Shown here: one piece after another, positions 1 through 10,523 of the stretch | How the letters are laid out: each line of letters starts with the position of its first letter | How positions within the stretch are numbered: position 1 is the first letter of the stretch | NCBI RefSeq assembly: GCF_914767665.1 | Contig: NC_059502.1 | Location: 26,988,812 to 27,052,811 of the forward strand | Source: Harmonia axyridis | Lineage: Eukaryota; Arthropoda; Insecta; Coleoptera; Coccinellidae | Length of the DNA: 64,000 bases | Direction: 5' to 3' | The notes under the pieces: generated by a model | Seen by the model: only the letters and a program-made list of their open reading frames with translations | Told to the model about the DNA's origin: nothing | Database searches by the model: none | Position numbers and translations under genes: made by a program

Positions 1-222
1 ACTCGATAACTCGAATTATTTTAAATCGCCTTGGAAAAACCTGTCTAAGCCAAAAAAATTTACATGCATAACTGGTGTTTTGTGTATGTTGTGTGGCCTG
101 TTTGGTGAAATTAGTTTCATTCATATTCAACTCGAATGGGCCATATGCGAAGAAGCGTTCTCTTTAGTTTATAAACTCCGATTATTATTGCGGAAAAGTG
201 ATTGTGCCAGAACATTGCTGAA
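1..222. repeat. Repeat B, copy 1 (cut by window edge)
   Basis: These ~220 bases recur almost identically in direct orientation at 2031-2250, where only a few substitutions are seen. Both copies include the stretch from ACTCGATAACTCG to GTGATTRTGCCAGAAYATTGC. The copy probably continues left of the window. The two copies flank a ~1.8 kb block made of repeat A and a fold-back element, so that block either lies within a larger repeated unit or is bounded by a local duplication. The short 65-residue open frame here matches no family I know and is not treated as a gene. Confidence 0.8.
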
Positions 223-225
223 TGC

Positions 226-1245
226 TATTTGTGAAGACATCAGTTTTGAATTGACTATATCTATAGGGTGTTCCTAAATTGGAGGTACAAATGAAAATGA
301 CAGATTTCTCGGATCATTTCAAGAAAAAAGTCCTAATCTTGAATCCGCAAACGATTTGTTTTTGAGATACTGGTGTTAAACTTTTTTAAAGTTTTTCTCT
401 CACAGAACCTTCCCTTCACAAGATATTTAACTTGAATTGATATTCCAATTTGAAGTTTTGATCATGTAATATCCTAATTTTGAATGCAAATCTACAAGGT
501 GAATTTTTTCTGGAAGGGTGCACACTTCTTTCATCCAGAATTATTTTTTCATGAACCACTGGTATTCTAATCTGATTTTTCAGAGAGGAATGAAAATCTT
601 TTCAGGTTATTTATTGACGAATTCACGATGCTTTCAGGGAAAAGAGTTGAAAATTTCATTCTCTTGACTGTTTGCCATGAGACACTATTATCTGATTAAC
701 TATGTCATGAATTTTAATAATTCGGCATACAATAATAAGATTGTTATGATATTATTAATGTATGTTTAGAAAGGATTATTGCTTGGAGAAATAAAGTGAC
801 ACGATGATAACACATGTGTTGTACTCTGTAACTGACGCACGATTTAACTTAAAGAGGAATGAATTATTTTTTATTATAATACCTTCCACTTGATGATAGA
901 GTGGGGATTCTTAAAACTTCAATCAGGAAACTACTAATAAGTCCTGATGTTGACCTGGAAGATCGGTGTTGTCGTTGTGTGGGTGTATATTTGTGGTAGG
1001 GATTATGTATCAAATTGCACCGTCCTGCCGAGTATTGCGTAGCATGTGGAGCTAACTTACGGGCTAGCAAAGAGTCACCATAACCATGAAACTATATTGA
1101 CGATTCTTGTAGAAATCCAGATGCTGAAAGAATGTTGGTAATTGCTTCTTGTACCAATTTAAATTCATTAATCATTAGATGTCACTACTAACAGCGAGAC
1201 GATTCTGAAATGCAATAAGCTGAACGTTACGGATTGAAAAAGTGA
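226..1245. repeat. Repeat A, copy 1 (5'-truncated)
   Basis: This block aligns nearly base for base with 9465-10480 and 46495-47497, allowing small indels such as the missing ATTATTAATG at ~745-765. It lacks the first ~400 bases of the other copies, which contain a hairpin and an AAATCAAAT-rich stretch. No transposase or reverse transcriptase was recognised in any frame. Short minus-strand frames (864-1070 and equivalents) are kept between copies only because the copies are young. Class of element is unknown; a non-autonomous dispersed repeat is the safest description. Confidence 0.8.
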
Positions 1246-1277
1246 AATCAATACAATAGCAATCAATATTTAATATA

Positions 1278-2015
1278 CAGGGTTAGAACTATTGAGGGGG
1301 CCACTACAGGAATATCAAAAACGGTTAGAAAGACAGGGTGGCTTGAATTACGAAAAAGTTGCGTTATTTAAGGATGAGTGTGTTGGTGTTCACAGATCCG
1401 AAATATCTCCAATGGTTCCCGGGATATGTCAAAAACACTGAAAATCGAGATTTTCTTTTTTTTTCTGTATAACTCATTCGTTTTTGGAGATGACTTCACG
1501 AAATTTGGTTTATAGCCATTATCCAATGCAGAGATAGGTACTAATGGTGTCTTCAGATTCTTTCTGTTTTCCATTGTTTCAGAGACGCGCTAGTCAGGTG
1601 ATGATTTCTCATAACAACTCTTCAAATTTGCGTACCTAGACTCGATATTTTTGTAGAGTGTGATACATTATTGAATTTGTAATTTTTTTCTTTATCACCT
1701 CATAAGGAAAACCAATATGGCCATTAGAAAAAATTGACTATCGCGACTCTGAAACGATGGAAAACAGAAAAAAATATGATGACACCATTAGAATCTATGT
1801 ATTGGATAATGACTACAAACCGAATTTCGTGAAGTAATATTCAGAAAAAATGACTTATACAAAAAAAGGAAATTTCGTTTTTTCGAGATATCTTAGATAT
1901 CTTGGCAACCATTGGAAATATTTTGGATCTGTTAACACCAACAAACCAATTTCTAAATAACGCAACTTTTTTGTAATTCAAGCCACCCTGTATCTCTATT
2001 GGTTTTCGAAATCCC
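1278..2015. mobile_element. Fold-back MITE M, copy 1 (3' end truncated)
   Basis: The left arm (1278-1600) and right arm (1735-2015) are imperfect inverted complements: CAGGGTGGCTTGAATTACG at 1334 is matched by its complement ending at 1990. The second copy (10524-11293) shows that the true ends are an outer inverted repeat beginning CAGGGTTAGA next to TA. Here the right outer end is lost at ~2015, where repeat B begins. No coding potential seen. The TA-adjacent ends and arms of ~300 bp suit a Tc1/mariner-type fold-back element, but no transposase supports this. Confidence 0.7.
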
Positions 2016-2030
2016 TCGTTAACTGGAAAT

Positions 2031-2250
2031 ACTCGATAACTCGAATTATTTTAAATCCCCTTGGAAAAACCTGTCTAAGCCAAAAAAATTTACATGCATA
2101 ACTGGTGTTTTGTGTATGTTGTGTGGCCTGTTTGGTGAAATTAGTTTCATTCATATTCAACTCGAATGGGCCATATGAGAAGAAGCGTTCTCTTTAGTTT
2201 ATAAACTCCGATTATTATTGCGGAGAAGTGATTATGCCAGAATATTGCTC
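2031..2250. repeat. Repeat B, copy 2
   Basis: Direct repeat of positions 1-222 with about five differences. It abruptly follows the truncated right arm of the fold-back element at ~2015 and ends at ~2250, where the sequence changes to an unrelated, more GC-balanced stretch (2250-2400). Confidence 0.8.
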
Positions 2251-2543
2251 AACACCCAGGAGATCATTCTTCGTTCCCATCAGAAGTAGCTTAGAGGGCC
2301 CTCTACGACCACCAGGAGCACGAGCAGGGTAAGAACGTTTTCTTTTCGGCCATTTCTTTCATCAAATTTTCCTTATTGTGTACTGGTCATCTCACGGATC
2401 ACACAGCATCGCATATTACGTTAAACGTACACCCTTCTCTCCAATTGAAATCAAAGGAGGGTAGATAAAATCGCTAATTTAATTTTTTTTATCATTTTGT
2501 GCTATCCTTTATCGGAGCACAACTGGAAATGATTTTACGGATG

Positions 2544-3481
2544 TAAAGGGTGGTATTTTTAGAGCTATAGAACTTTGAATTGCAATAGAACAACGATGGA
2601 TTATTCGATTGACATGAATTTTATTTATCCGCAAGATAATCTTTTGGCATTACATTTTAAATATGATTTCTGGCATATGACCGCCACGGCTGGCTCGGAT
2701 GTGGTCCAATCTGGACGTCCAATTTTCGATGACTTTTTCCAACATTTGTGGCCGTATATCGGCAATAACAAATGTTGTCTTCCAAATGGTCAAGGGTTTG
2801 TGGCTTATCCGCATAGACCAATGACTTTACATAGCCCCACAGAAAGTAGTCTAGCGGTGTTAAATCACGAGTTCTTGGAGGCCAATTCACAGGTCCAAAA
2901 TGTGAAATTAGGTGGTCACCAAACGTGGCTTTCAATAAATCGATTGTGGCACGAGTTGTATGACATGTTGCGCCATCTTGTTGAAACCACAGCTCCTAGA
3001 CATCATGGTTGTTCAATTCAGGAATGAAAAAGTTAGTAATCATGGCTCTATACCGATCACCATTGACTGTAACGTTCTGGCCATCATCGTTTTTGAAGAA
3101 GTACGGACCAATGATTCCACCAGCCCATAAAGCGCACCAAACAGTCAGTTTTGCTGGATGTAACGGTGTTTCGACATACACTTGAGGATAAGCTTCACTC
3201 CAAATGCGGCAGTTTTGTTTGTTGACGTAGCCATTCAACCAGAAGTGCGCTCCATCGCTAAACAAAATAAAATGGAAGTAGTGTGCGATAGGTATTCCGC
3301 ACAGAACCATTATTTTCGAAATAAAATTGCACTATTTGCAAGCGATGTTCAGGCGTGAGTGTATTCATGATGAATTGCCAAACCAAATTGAGAATAAATC
3401 ACTTAACTGCTGTTGAATCGGTCACCGTCTTGAACAGTAATGCCAACTTAAAGTTATATACCTCGAAAAAAACACCCGTTA
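2544..3481 (-). mobile_element. Mariner-like transposon, internally deleted
   Basis: A complete but defective mariner-type DNA transposon. It is flanked by TA on both sides (2544-2545 and 3480-3481). Its ends form imperfect inverted repeats of ~31 bp: AAGGGTGGTATTTTTAGAG on the left and the complement of a TTTTTTTCGAGG... end on the right, both ending in AACTTT. The transposase gene runs on the minus strand inside (2650-3368). The TA duplication and inverted ends are as expected for Tc1/mariner. Internal deletion, a stop and frameshifts make it non-autonomous. Confidence 0.9.
2650..3368 (-). pseudogene. Mariner transposase remnant
   Basis: The start codon is at 3368-3366 and the first ~30 codons read MNTLTPEHRLQIVQFYFENN, a typical N-terminal helix-turn-helix start. 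A large in-element deletion at ~3280-3290 then joins this out of frame to the catalytic region. That region (3310-2996) contains FSDGAHFWLNGY and LTVWCALWAGGIIGPYFF. An in-frame TAG follows NNHDV at ~2994. The next part holds WFQQDGATCHT and RDLTPLDYFLWGYVKS, the second and third catalytic regions, and a one-base frameshift after LEDNI moves the C-terminus (to IIFKM, stop at 2652-2650) into another frame. Family assignment is firm; function is lost. Confidence 0.92.
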
Positions 3482-3499
3482 TTTTACCATTTTTACCTC

Positions 3500-4800
3500 G
3501 AAGTCGAAGACACACAAAAATTGCCACTATAACTCGAAGACGGAAGTTAATTCCAAACCCCGCAGCACTAGTCGAAACGTGTCGATGAATCGAGCGTATT
3601 TACTGATGCAATAATTGCATCATGAGGTTTTATATAGTTTAGTTTTGTTTGTTGTCCAATTTTGTAAAGGCTGTAAAGAAAACATTGTTTAATGTTTTTT
3701 ATCCTGACTCTTCCTAACTCCTTTTTGATTTAAAAAAAATTGTTTGTTGGAAATTTTATTATTTTACTACTGAGGAAAGATTTTTTTGTCAAAAAGTATG
3801 TCTTGTTTCATAAACTGACTTTGTGCCCCTACAATTTGGACGGCGAAATGTACGGTTGGCCGGCCTGGCGGCGGCCCTGACAATATACCAAATGAATTGA
3901 CTTCTGAGTATCTAGCATATTCATAAGTTCTTGCATCCACCTGATGCTTTAGGGTTCTTCAGGCCTCCTCAAGTTAGCACAGGGTCCTCGTGTTGGATTA
4001 CTCGAATGAGTCATCCCACAACACACCCGAACAACCTGTAGAAGTTTCATTAGCTTAGGATTGTTAGGAATTTTTTCCAGCAGACCCACCTTTTTTGTAT
4101 TTGTCTACTGGACTAATCGCTACGTTCTTGACGGCATTTTTCGCACAATATTTGGCCAAGTTAATCGCTCTGTCAAGAAGGAGAAAATTATAATAACATT
4201 CGCCGAGCATCCATCTTGTGTCCGAGTTGGTGTTACTGAAACCATAGCGGTCTTCCTAATTGGTTATCAATCAATGAAACGATATCCATTTTTGGGAAAC
4301 AGGTGCTGCGTCTTCGCCTCGTCAATTAGGGAGGTTAGGTTACATAAATCCATAATTCATTGTTATCGGATCACGTTTTCTAGTGCAGACCTGTCAATAT
4401 TTGGGAATTAACTGACTATTCGATAATGCAAGAAAGTCTTCGGTTGTTTTTATCTTCGCACACACACAGACACACGGTTGTTAAAAGCAATGATGGTCTA
4501 TTTTATTGAGGCATTTCACGATAGTAACATGTTTTTTTGCCAGGAACATTTCAATGACCCATCGGAATTTCTATATCATTGTTGACAGGCAATTAAGAAC
4601 GTCCTCGTAGCCAATAGAAATAATTAGTTCAGTAATTATTTATTTGAATTTAGACATTGATTAAATTTTCAGTTGAAACTAGTAATGTAATTTTTCAAAT
4701 GTTCCATTCAATTATTCAATAATTAACAAAGTGATTATGAAATAATAGAAATAATAAGAAACGGTTCTAGGTTTTTCGGTGACCGGTTGCGAAAGATATT
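3500..4800. other. Noncoding stretch with a repeat fragment
   Basis: No supported gene. The 116-residue plus-strand frame at 4061-4411 has no recognisable domain and low-complexity composition. A GC-rich fragment at 3820-3879 is the inverted complement of the left end of the element at 23961-24371 (shared GGGCCGCCGCCAGG and AAATTGTAGGGGC), so one end of that family sits here. The rest is AT-rich and featureless to my reading. Confidence 0.5.
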
Positions 4801-5616
4801 TTCTCTAATTCTGTGGTTATTCCATTCATTCTTCCACATCTTGTAGAACAAAATCGTGCGAGAATATATCAGAAACGCACAGTTTTCATGGTTATATTTC
4901 ATTATTATTTGTTGGTACTCCGAGCTTTCTGCCACGGCTTTATCTGTCAATTCATCAATTTGCCTTAAAGGAATTAGTTCTGCCAACCAACATTTTTCAA
5001 TGCAAAAATCACTAAATTATATTTATGGAAATATTTCATTGATTTCAATGAAAATGCAATGAATTAGAGAAAATAATGTATAATACTCGTACAGAAGGCT
5101 CATTCTACCACTCGTTCATTCCAAAACTCGCCACTTCGTGGCTCGTTTTTGAATTTTGAACTCGTGGAAGAATACCAATGCCTTCTGCACTTGTATTATA
5201 AATAACTATTCTCTAATTCTGTGGTTATTCCGTTCATTCTTCCACATCTTGTAGAACAAAATCGTGCGAGAATATATCAGAAACGCACTGTTTTCATGGT
5301 TATATTTTATTATTCTATGTTGGTACTCCGAACTTTCCGCCACGGCTTTATCTGTCAATTCATCAATTTGCCTTAAAGAAATCAGTTCTGCCAACCAACA
5401 TTTTCCAATGCAAAAATCACTAAATTATATTCATGGAAATATTTCATTAATTTCAATGAAAATGCAATGAATTAGAGAAAATAATGTATAATACTCGTAC
5501 AGAAGGCTCATTCTACCACTCGTTCATTCCAAAACTCGCCACTTTGTGGCTCGTTTTTGAATTTTGAACTCGTGGAAGAATATCAATGCCTTCTGCACTT
5601 GTATTATAAATAACTA
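4801..5616. repeat. Repeat S tandem pair (408-bp unit)
   Basis: Two head-to-tail copies, 4801-5208 and 5209-5616, begin with TTCTCTAATTCTGTGG and end with ATAAATAACTA. They differ at a handful of bases. A third, inverted copy lies in Vps18 intron 5 (54256-54664). Each unit contains a short inverted pair of the type ACAGAAGGCTCATTC / GGAAGAAT..TGCCTTCTG. On the minus strand each unit keeps an open frame starting MAELI and containing DELTDKAVAESSE and FYKMWKNE (62-83 residues). No domain is recognised; the open frame could be conserved by youth rather than selection. Confidence 0.85.
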
Positions 5617-5778
5617 TTGAGGCCCCCCCCTTTTTTAGAAGGAAATAAGTTTAGTTAAACCTACACTGAAAAAAACGAATCCCAGGAATTTACGGTTGAA
5701 TGAATTCCTGTTGTTTAAACGTAACTATCATTAATACAAAAGAAAAAGACCGTTCTGTGCTCAATGTGTACTTGGAAT

Positions 5779-6965
5779 TAGGGCTGGGAATCATGAATGA
5801 ATGATTTGAATATTCGAATAATCATTGAATAGTTATTCGAATACTTGCATTTTGCATTATTCGAATAATCATGAATATTCACTGAATAGTTGAATAATCA
5901 ATGACTACTTTTCTATTCATGAATAATCAGTGAATAGTTGAGTATTCACTGATTATTCAGTGAATAGTTTTCTATTCAGTGACTAGTTGGATATTTATGA
6001 AGTTACGAATGAAAGTTTGAACTCACTATTCAGGAATGATTAAAACAAGGTTTTGTGATTCACTACGGACAAATCGTTTTATTAATATTAAAATTACTGG
6101 AAATTACATAATATTGAAATTGATAGATACAATTGAATTAAAATTATAAATAAACTCCTGTCAGTGTTCGGAATCCAAACAAACAAAGTGTTATTCAAAT
6201 TAGTACGTTGTCGTTGAAGAAATTGGCTAATTTTGATAAATAAGATTATTTGAGGAACGATTTTACTATTAATTGATAGACAGAAGAAACGAGATTAATG
6301 CCGTAAGTTCGAACTTGAGGTTCAACTAATAAACACGGCTTTTTACAAATTCTGGAGAATGATACAGGATTCACAGTTACTGGTATTAACCTCGTTCCTT
6401 CTATCTATCAATTAATACTGAAATCGTTCCTCAAATACTCTTATTTATGAAAATAAGCCAATTCCTTCAACGAGACCGTACTAATTTGAATGACAATTTA
6501 TTTGTTTCGATTCCGAACACTGACAGGAGAACCAAAAAAGGCGGTGTGTGACGTCACACTAATGGAGCGTATATGGCGAGAGGCAAAACACCAAAACGAT
6601 TATACCACGTCGCAAAGGGTATATTCACTCATCAAAACGCTCGGATTTTATTGGTTCATTAAAACATGAGTTCAATCACTGAATATTGACTGAATATTCA
6701 TTGAATAATCACTGAATAATCATTGAATAATCACTGAATAATCATTGAATAATCACTGAATAATCATTGAATAATCACTGAATAATCATTGAATAATCAC
6801 TGAATAATCATTGAATAATCACTGAATAATCAACGAATAGTTGAATATTCATGACTACCCATGAATAATCAAGCATGAATAGTTGTTTGAATGAATTATT
6901 CGAATAATCGAATAAATTTATGGATGACTATTCGAATACAAAAAGGCGAAAAAGTCCCAGCCCTA
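5779..6965. mobile_element. hAT-type non-autonomous element with 8-bp TSD
   Basis: Ends are TAGGGCTGGGA on the left and its exact complement on the right (TCCCAGCCCTA). The flanks are a perfect 8-bp direct repeat CTTGGAAT at 5771-5778 and 6966-6973. Eight-base target duplications and TAGGG/CAGGG ends are typical of hAT elements. The subterminal zones are full of GAATATTCGAATAATC-like words, and 6699-6830 is a 22-bp minisatellite. The middle holds an inverted pair (6155-6300 with 6385-6532; CTGTCAGTGTTCGGAAT and complement). No transposase is present. 1187 bp. Confidence 0.88.
6699..6830. repeat. 22-bp minisatellite inside the hAT element
   Basis: About six copies of a 22-bp unit made of two near-identical halves, CATTGAATAAT and CACTGAATAAT. 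It is embedded in the right subterminal region of the hAT-type element and grades into diverged copies of the same word on both sides, so it seems to have expanded from the subterminal repeats that hAT transposases bind. Confidence 0.9.
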
Positions 6966-6999
6966 CTTGGAATCTAACATGCCGATTCCGGTTAAAGTG

Positions 7000-7520
7000 A
7001 CTTGAATTGGAAGAACAGGAAACACGGTAAGTATAGCAGAGACTAGGTACTCAATTTGTCAGGAGTATTTCCTGCTATATATTTAAAAGCCACGACTGTA
7101 AAACCTACGTAGGTCGGAACGCAACCGGAAAAAAGCACCTTACGACCTTGCAATGCTTCTTTTATTCATATAAATCATATTTGTGGTTGAAATAAAGGTA
7201 TGATCAAAAAAACATTTTTTTGTTTTTATCTCATTACATTCATTTAAAAAAATTGTTTTTTCAATAAATAAATTTGATCTTGAGCATTCTGAATTTCTTA
7301 TTTTTTATACCAAACCTATATTAGAAGTATATTCTCTGTTTACTGGGTATTGAACTATGGACCTATTATATATCTTTTATTATAGTTGTAATTCTAATAT
7401 AATATACCTGGGTTATTCCTTGGTTTGTATCTATTCTTTTGTATCTATTCTTTTGCCGATTTGGGATTTGGTAATATCACGATATATTGCCTGTTTTAAC
7501 CCAAGAAGTTAAAATAATTT
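7000..7520. other. Noncoding, nothing recognised
   Basis: AT-rich sequence between the hAT element and a fold-back element. No open frame above ~60 codons with sensible composition, no inverted ends, and no match to other parts of the window apart from generic AT-rich words. Confidence 0.4.
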
Positions 7521-7521
7521 T

Positions 7522-7838
7522 AGTTTCCGGTTAGTTCTATCGTGGAGCATTGTTGTAAGTTAGGGTACTTCCAGTCAGTATTTAAGAGCTATTTTGTCAT
7601 TTTTGTGATGTATTTTGTCTTAAGAGTAACTTCGCGAATAGAGGTGTCTGAAATCAGGGGAGAATTTTCCATATATTCATTATAATAGATATATGGAAAA
7701 TTCTCCCCTGATTCCAGACACCTCTATTTGCCAAGTCACTCTTTAGACAGAATGCATTACAAAAATTACAAAATAGAACTTGAATACTGAATTACCCTGA
7801 ATTACAACAATGCTCCACGGTAGAACTAACCGGAAACT
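7522..7838. mobile_element. 317-bp fold-back element
   Basis: A near-palindrome centred at ~7683. The left arm starts AGTTTCCGGTTAGTTCTA and the right arm ends with the complement. The central part, with GGTGTCTG and GGGGAGAATTTTCCATATAT on each side of a short AT loop, is nearly perfect. Arms are ~155 bp. No coding potential. The structure is a short MITE or fold-back insertion; no clear target duplication was found. Confidence 0.8.
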
Positions 7839-8248
7839 TCCTGTGAAATTTCATGGAAATAAATGTCAACTACACATGGAAATTACTGCCAAAACTAAGA
7901 TAATTTTCAATAGAAAATGCAAGAAATTCCACTTGAATACTAGGTTACTTCTTTAATTCAACGGAAAATTCCTGTTAAATCGATACTACAGTTCCGTTAT
8001 AAGTAAAGACGAAGTTTGGAATACAACTATCTAGTTTGTTCATTAAACAGGAAATTCCTGTTAAATCGAATGTAACGATCCTGTAAAAAGTCATGAATAT
8101 TCCGGTTTTTGTCACAGTATTATATTCCAGTTAAAATGGCAAATTGCAATTTGGTTGCATAAACTAATCTGAAACTTGTTATTTTTAGAGGAATTAAACA
8201 ACCGGAATTGTCACGAAAAATCAACAAATATTCCTGCTGTCGCTTATA

Positions 8249-8857
8249 CAGGGTGTTTCCTAAACATGCGGCAAAAATTCAGGGGGTTGTTCCTTGGACT
8301 ATTCTAAGAATATTTTGTCCTTTGATGATTTTTGAAAAACCTATTTGTTTCGAAGATATAGGGGAAACAAAATTTCAGATAATAACATTTTATTATGAAA
8401 AATTACATGAAAAGTCAACTCAACCTACAAAAACTCTTGAAAATGACCACCTCCAGCCAGCATACAAGCATCCAATCTTCTCCTCATTGACTGCCGAACC
8501 CTTTCAAAAACACCAGGATCATTTCTTATTAAGTTACACCCAGCAATGATCCGATTTCGTTTAATCTCTATTCCTTTACCATCTGCACTTATCAATTTTT
8601 AGTCGAAAAACTTGCTGTTTTTAGTAATTGGAATGTTGTTAAACAAATTTAAAAATAAATTGTACCTACTTAGTAAACACAGTGCGGTACGCATTTTTAT
8701 TTAAACTATCATTAATTTTAAAAATATGAAAAATGTTGTTCGCCCTGTATCTTCGAAACAAAGAGGTTTTTCAAAAATAATCCAAGGACAAAACATGCTT
8801 AAAATAGTCCAAGGAACAACACCCTGAATTTTTGCCGCATGTTTAGGAAACACCCTG
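8249..8857 (-). mobile_element. Tc1/mariner-like fold-back element with transposase tail
   Basis: Long inverted repeats (~150 bp) begin CAGGGTGTTTCCTAAACATG at 8249 and end with the complement at 8857. The flank is TATA on both sides, which fits a TA target. Between the arms, the minus strand at 8569-8425 encodes the last ~48 residues of a Tc1/mariner-superfamily transposase. The element is therefore a deletion derivative of a transposase-coding parent. It also reads as a shadow open frame on the plus strand, which is not a gene. Confidence 0.8.
8425..8569 (-). pseudogene. Transposase C-terminal fragment
   Basis: In the minus frame the sequence reads RNRIIAGCNLIRNDPGVF then ERVRQSMRRRLDACMLAGGG and HFQEFL before a TAG stop at 8427-8425. 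A run of basic residues, a conserved cysteine and a GGHF-hydrophobic tail are usual at the C-terminus of insect Tc1/mariner-type transposases. The catalytic core is absent. It lies between the inverted arms of the element at 8249-8857. Confidence 0.75.
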
Positions 8858-8869
8858 TATAGGGGGAAT

Positions 8870-9015
8870 TTCCTGTAGAAATCATCGAATTCCTGTTGTA
8901 TATCCTGATGAATTTCTTTGAGTGTAATGATGATCTCTAGATCATTTTTGAGGGTAGCATAAACAACCAAATTGAGGCTATGTACCACGCAAGGAACTAG
9001 TGTTTCCTTCAGTTG
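8870..9015 (-). pseudogene. Possible hAT transposase fragment
   Basis: The minus strand reads ETLVPCVVHSLNLVVYATLK followed by ~25 further open residues. The CxxHSLNLV word is common in hAT-type transposases that carry TTF/ZMYM zinc fingers, where it precedes the insertion domain. Only ~45 residues are present, and nothing on either side extends the match. It could be chance; assignment is tentative. Confidence 0.4.
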
Positions 9016-9062
9016 GCAGTGACCCCCTAAGCAGTGTTCGGACCCCTTTACGGTTTATGAGT

Positions 9063-10480
9063 TTATTATCGCTTTCAAGATGAGTACTTTAATTGCACTA
9101 CGAGCTCGTCTTTGTCCGAGGTTTATTATTTTCCTTCATCGATCTCCTTTCTTGGCATCGCTCCTCATTTGCATTTGTGATTTTTGCATTCGTCATCGTT
9201 ATCAAATCAATTGTATCAAATCAAATCAAATTTATTGAAATCAAATCAAATACATACATAAAACACACGGTAAAACGGCGGTATACACTTGTTTTCGGTT
9301 TTTGTATCATTCTCGTCACAAAATTTCAATATGTAGTTATCAAAGAACTGAATTGTTTTTTTTTTTATTTTTCGATGCGAATTACTCAGTTCACAGTAAT
9401 TCGCATCGAAAAATTTTCTGGGATGTGTTGTACTATTTATTGTGTTTCATTCAAATTGCAAAATATTTGTGAAGACATCAGTTTTGAATTGACTATATCT
9501 ATAGAGTGTTCCTAAATTGGAGGTACAAATGAAAATGACAGATTTCTCGGATCATTTCAAGAAAAAAGTCCTAATCTTGAATCCGCAAACGATTTGTTTT
9601 TGAGATACAGGTGTTAAACTTTTTCAAAGTTTTTCTCTCATAGAACCTTTCCTTCACAAGATATTTAACTTGAATTGATATTCCAATTTGAAGTTATGAT
9701 CATGTGATATCCTAATTTTGAATGCAAATCTACAAGGTGAATTTTTTCTGGAAGGGTGCACACTTCTTTCATCCCGAATTATTTTTTCATGAACCACTGG
9801 TATTCTAATCTGATTTTTCAGAGAGGAATGAAAATCTTTTCAGGTTATTTATTGACGAATTCACGATGCTTTCAGGGAAAAGAGTTGAAAATTTCATTCT
9901 CTTGACTGTTTGCCATGAGACACTATTATTTGATTAACTATGTCATGAATTTTAATAATTCGGCATACAATAATAAGATTATTATTATTTATGTATGTTT
10001 AGAAAGGATTATTGCTTGGAGAAATAAAGTGACACGATGATAACACATGTGTTGTACTCTGTAACTGACGCACGATTTAACTTAAAGAGGAATGAATTAT
10101 TTTTGATTATAATACCTTCCACTTGATGATAGATTGGAGATTCTTAAAACTTCAATCAGGAAACTACCAATAAGTCCTGATGTTGACCTGGGAGATCGGT
10201 GTTGTGTCGGTATACATCAGTGTATATTTGTGGTAGGGATTATGTATCAAATTGCACCGTCCTGCCGAGTATTGCGTAGCATGTGGAGCTAACTTACGGA
10301 CTAGCAAAGAGTCACCATAACCATGAATCTATATTGACGATTCTTGTAGAAATCCAGATGCTGAAAGAATGTTGGTAATTGCTTCTTGTACCAATTTAAA
10401 TTCATTAATCATTAGATGTCACTACTAACAGCGAGACGATTCTGAAATGCAATAAGCTGAACGTTACGGTCGTTACGGAT
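9063..10480. repeat. Repeat A, copy 2 (longest form)
   Basis: Aligns over its full length with 46097-47499. Homology starts at TTTATTATCGCTTTCAAG and ends at GAACGTTACGGTC, so the unit is ~1.4 kb. The first part holds repeated ATCAAATCAAAT words and a perfect 15-bp stem (9376-9416, CGATGCGAATTACT and complement). No known coding domain found. The plus-strand 140-residue frame at 9093-9515 spans the repeat junction and has no recognised domain. Fold-back element M follows directly, as in copy 1. Confidence 0.85.
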
Positions 10481-10523
10481 TGAAAAAGTGAAATCAAAAC
10501 AATAGCAATCAATATTTAATATA

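Noticed and set aside
2575..3027. 150-residue plus-strand open frame
   Set aside because: Antisense to the mariner transposase remnant; no independent support.
6699..6830. CRISPR-like regular array
   Set aside because: Units are contiguous with no unique spacers; it is a minisatellite inside a eukaryotic transposon.
8208..8549. 113-residue plus-strand frame
   Set aside because: Spans the inverted arm and is antisense to the transposase tail.
5671..8937. Possible large element with ACACTGAAAAAAA / TTTGAGTGT ends enclosing the hAT and fold-back elements
   Set aside because: The end similarity is short and imperfect, no target duplication was found, and AATTCCTGTT words alone do not define an element.
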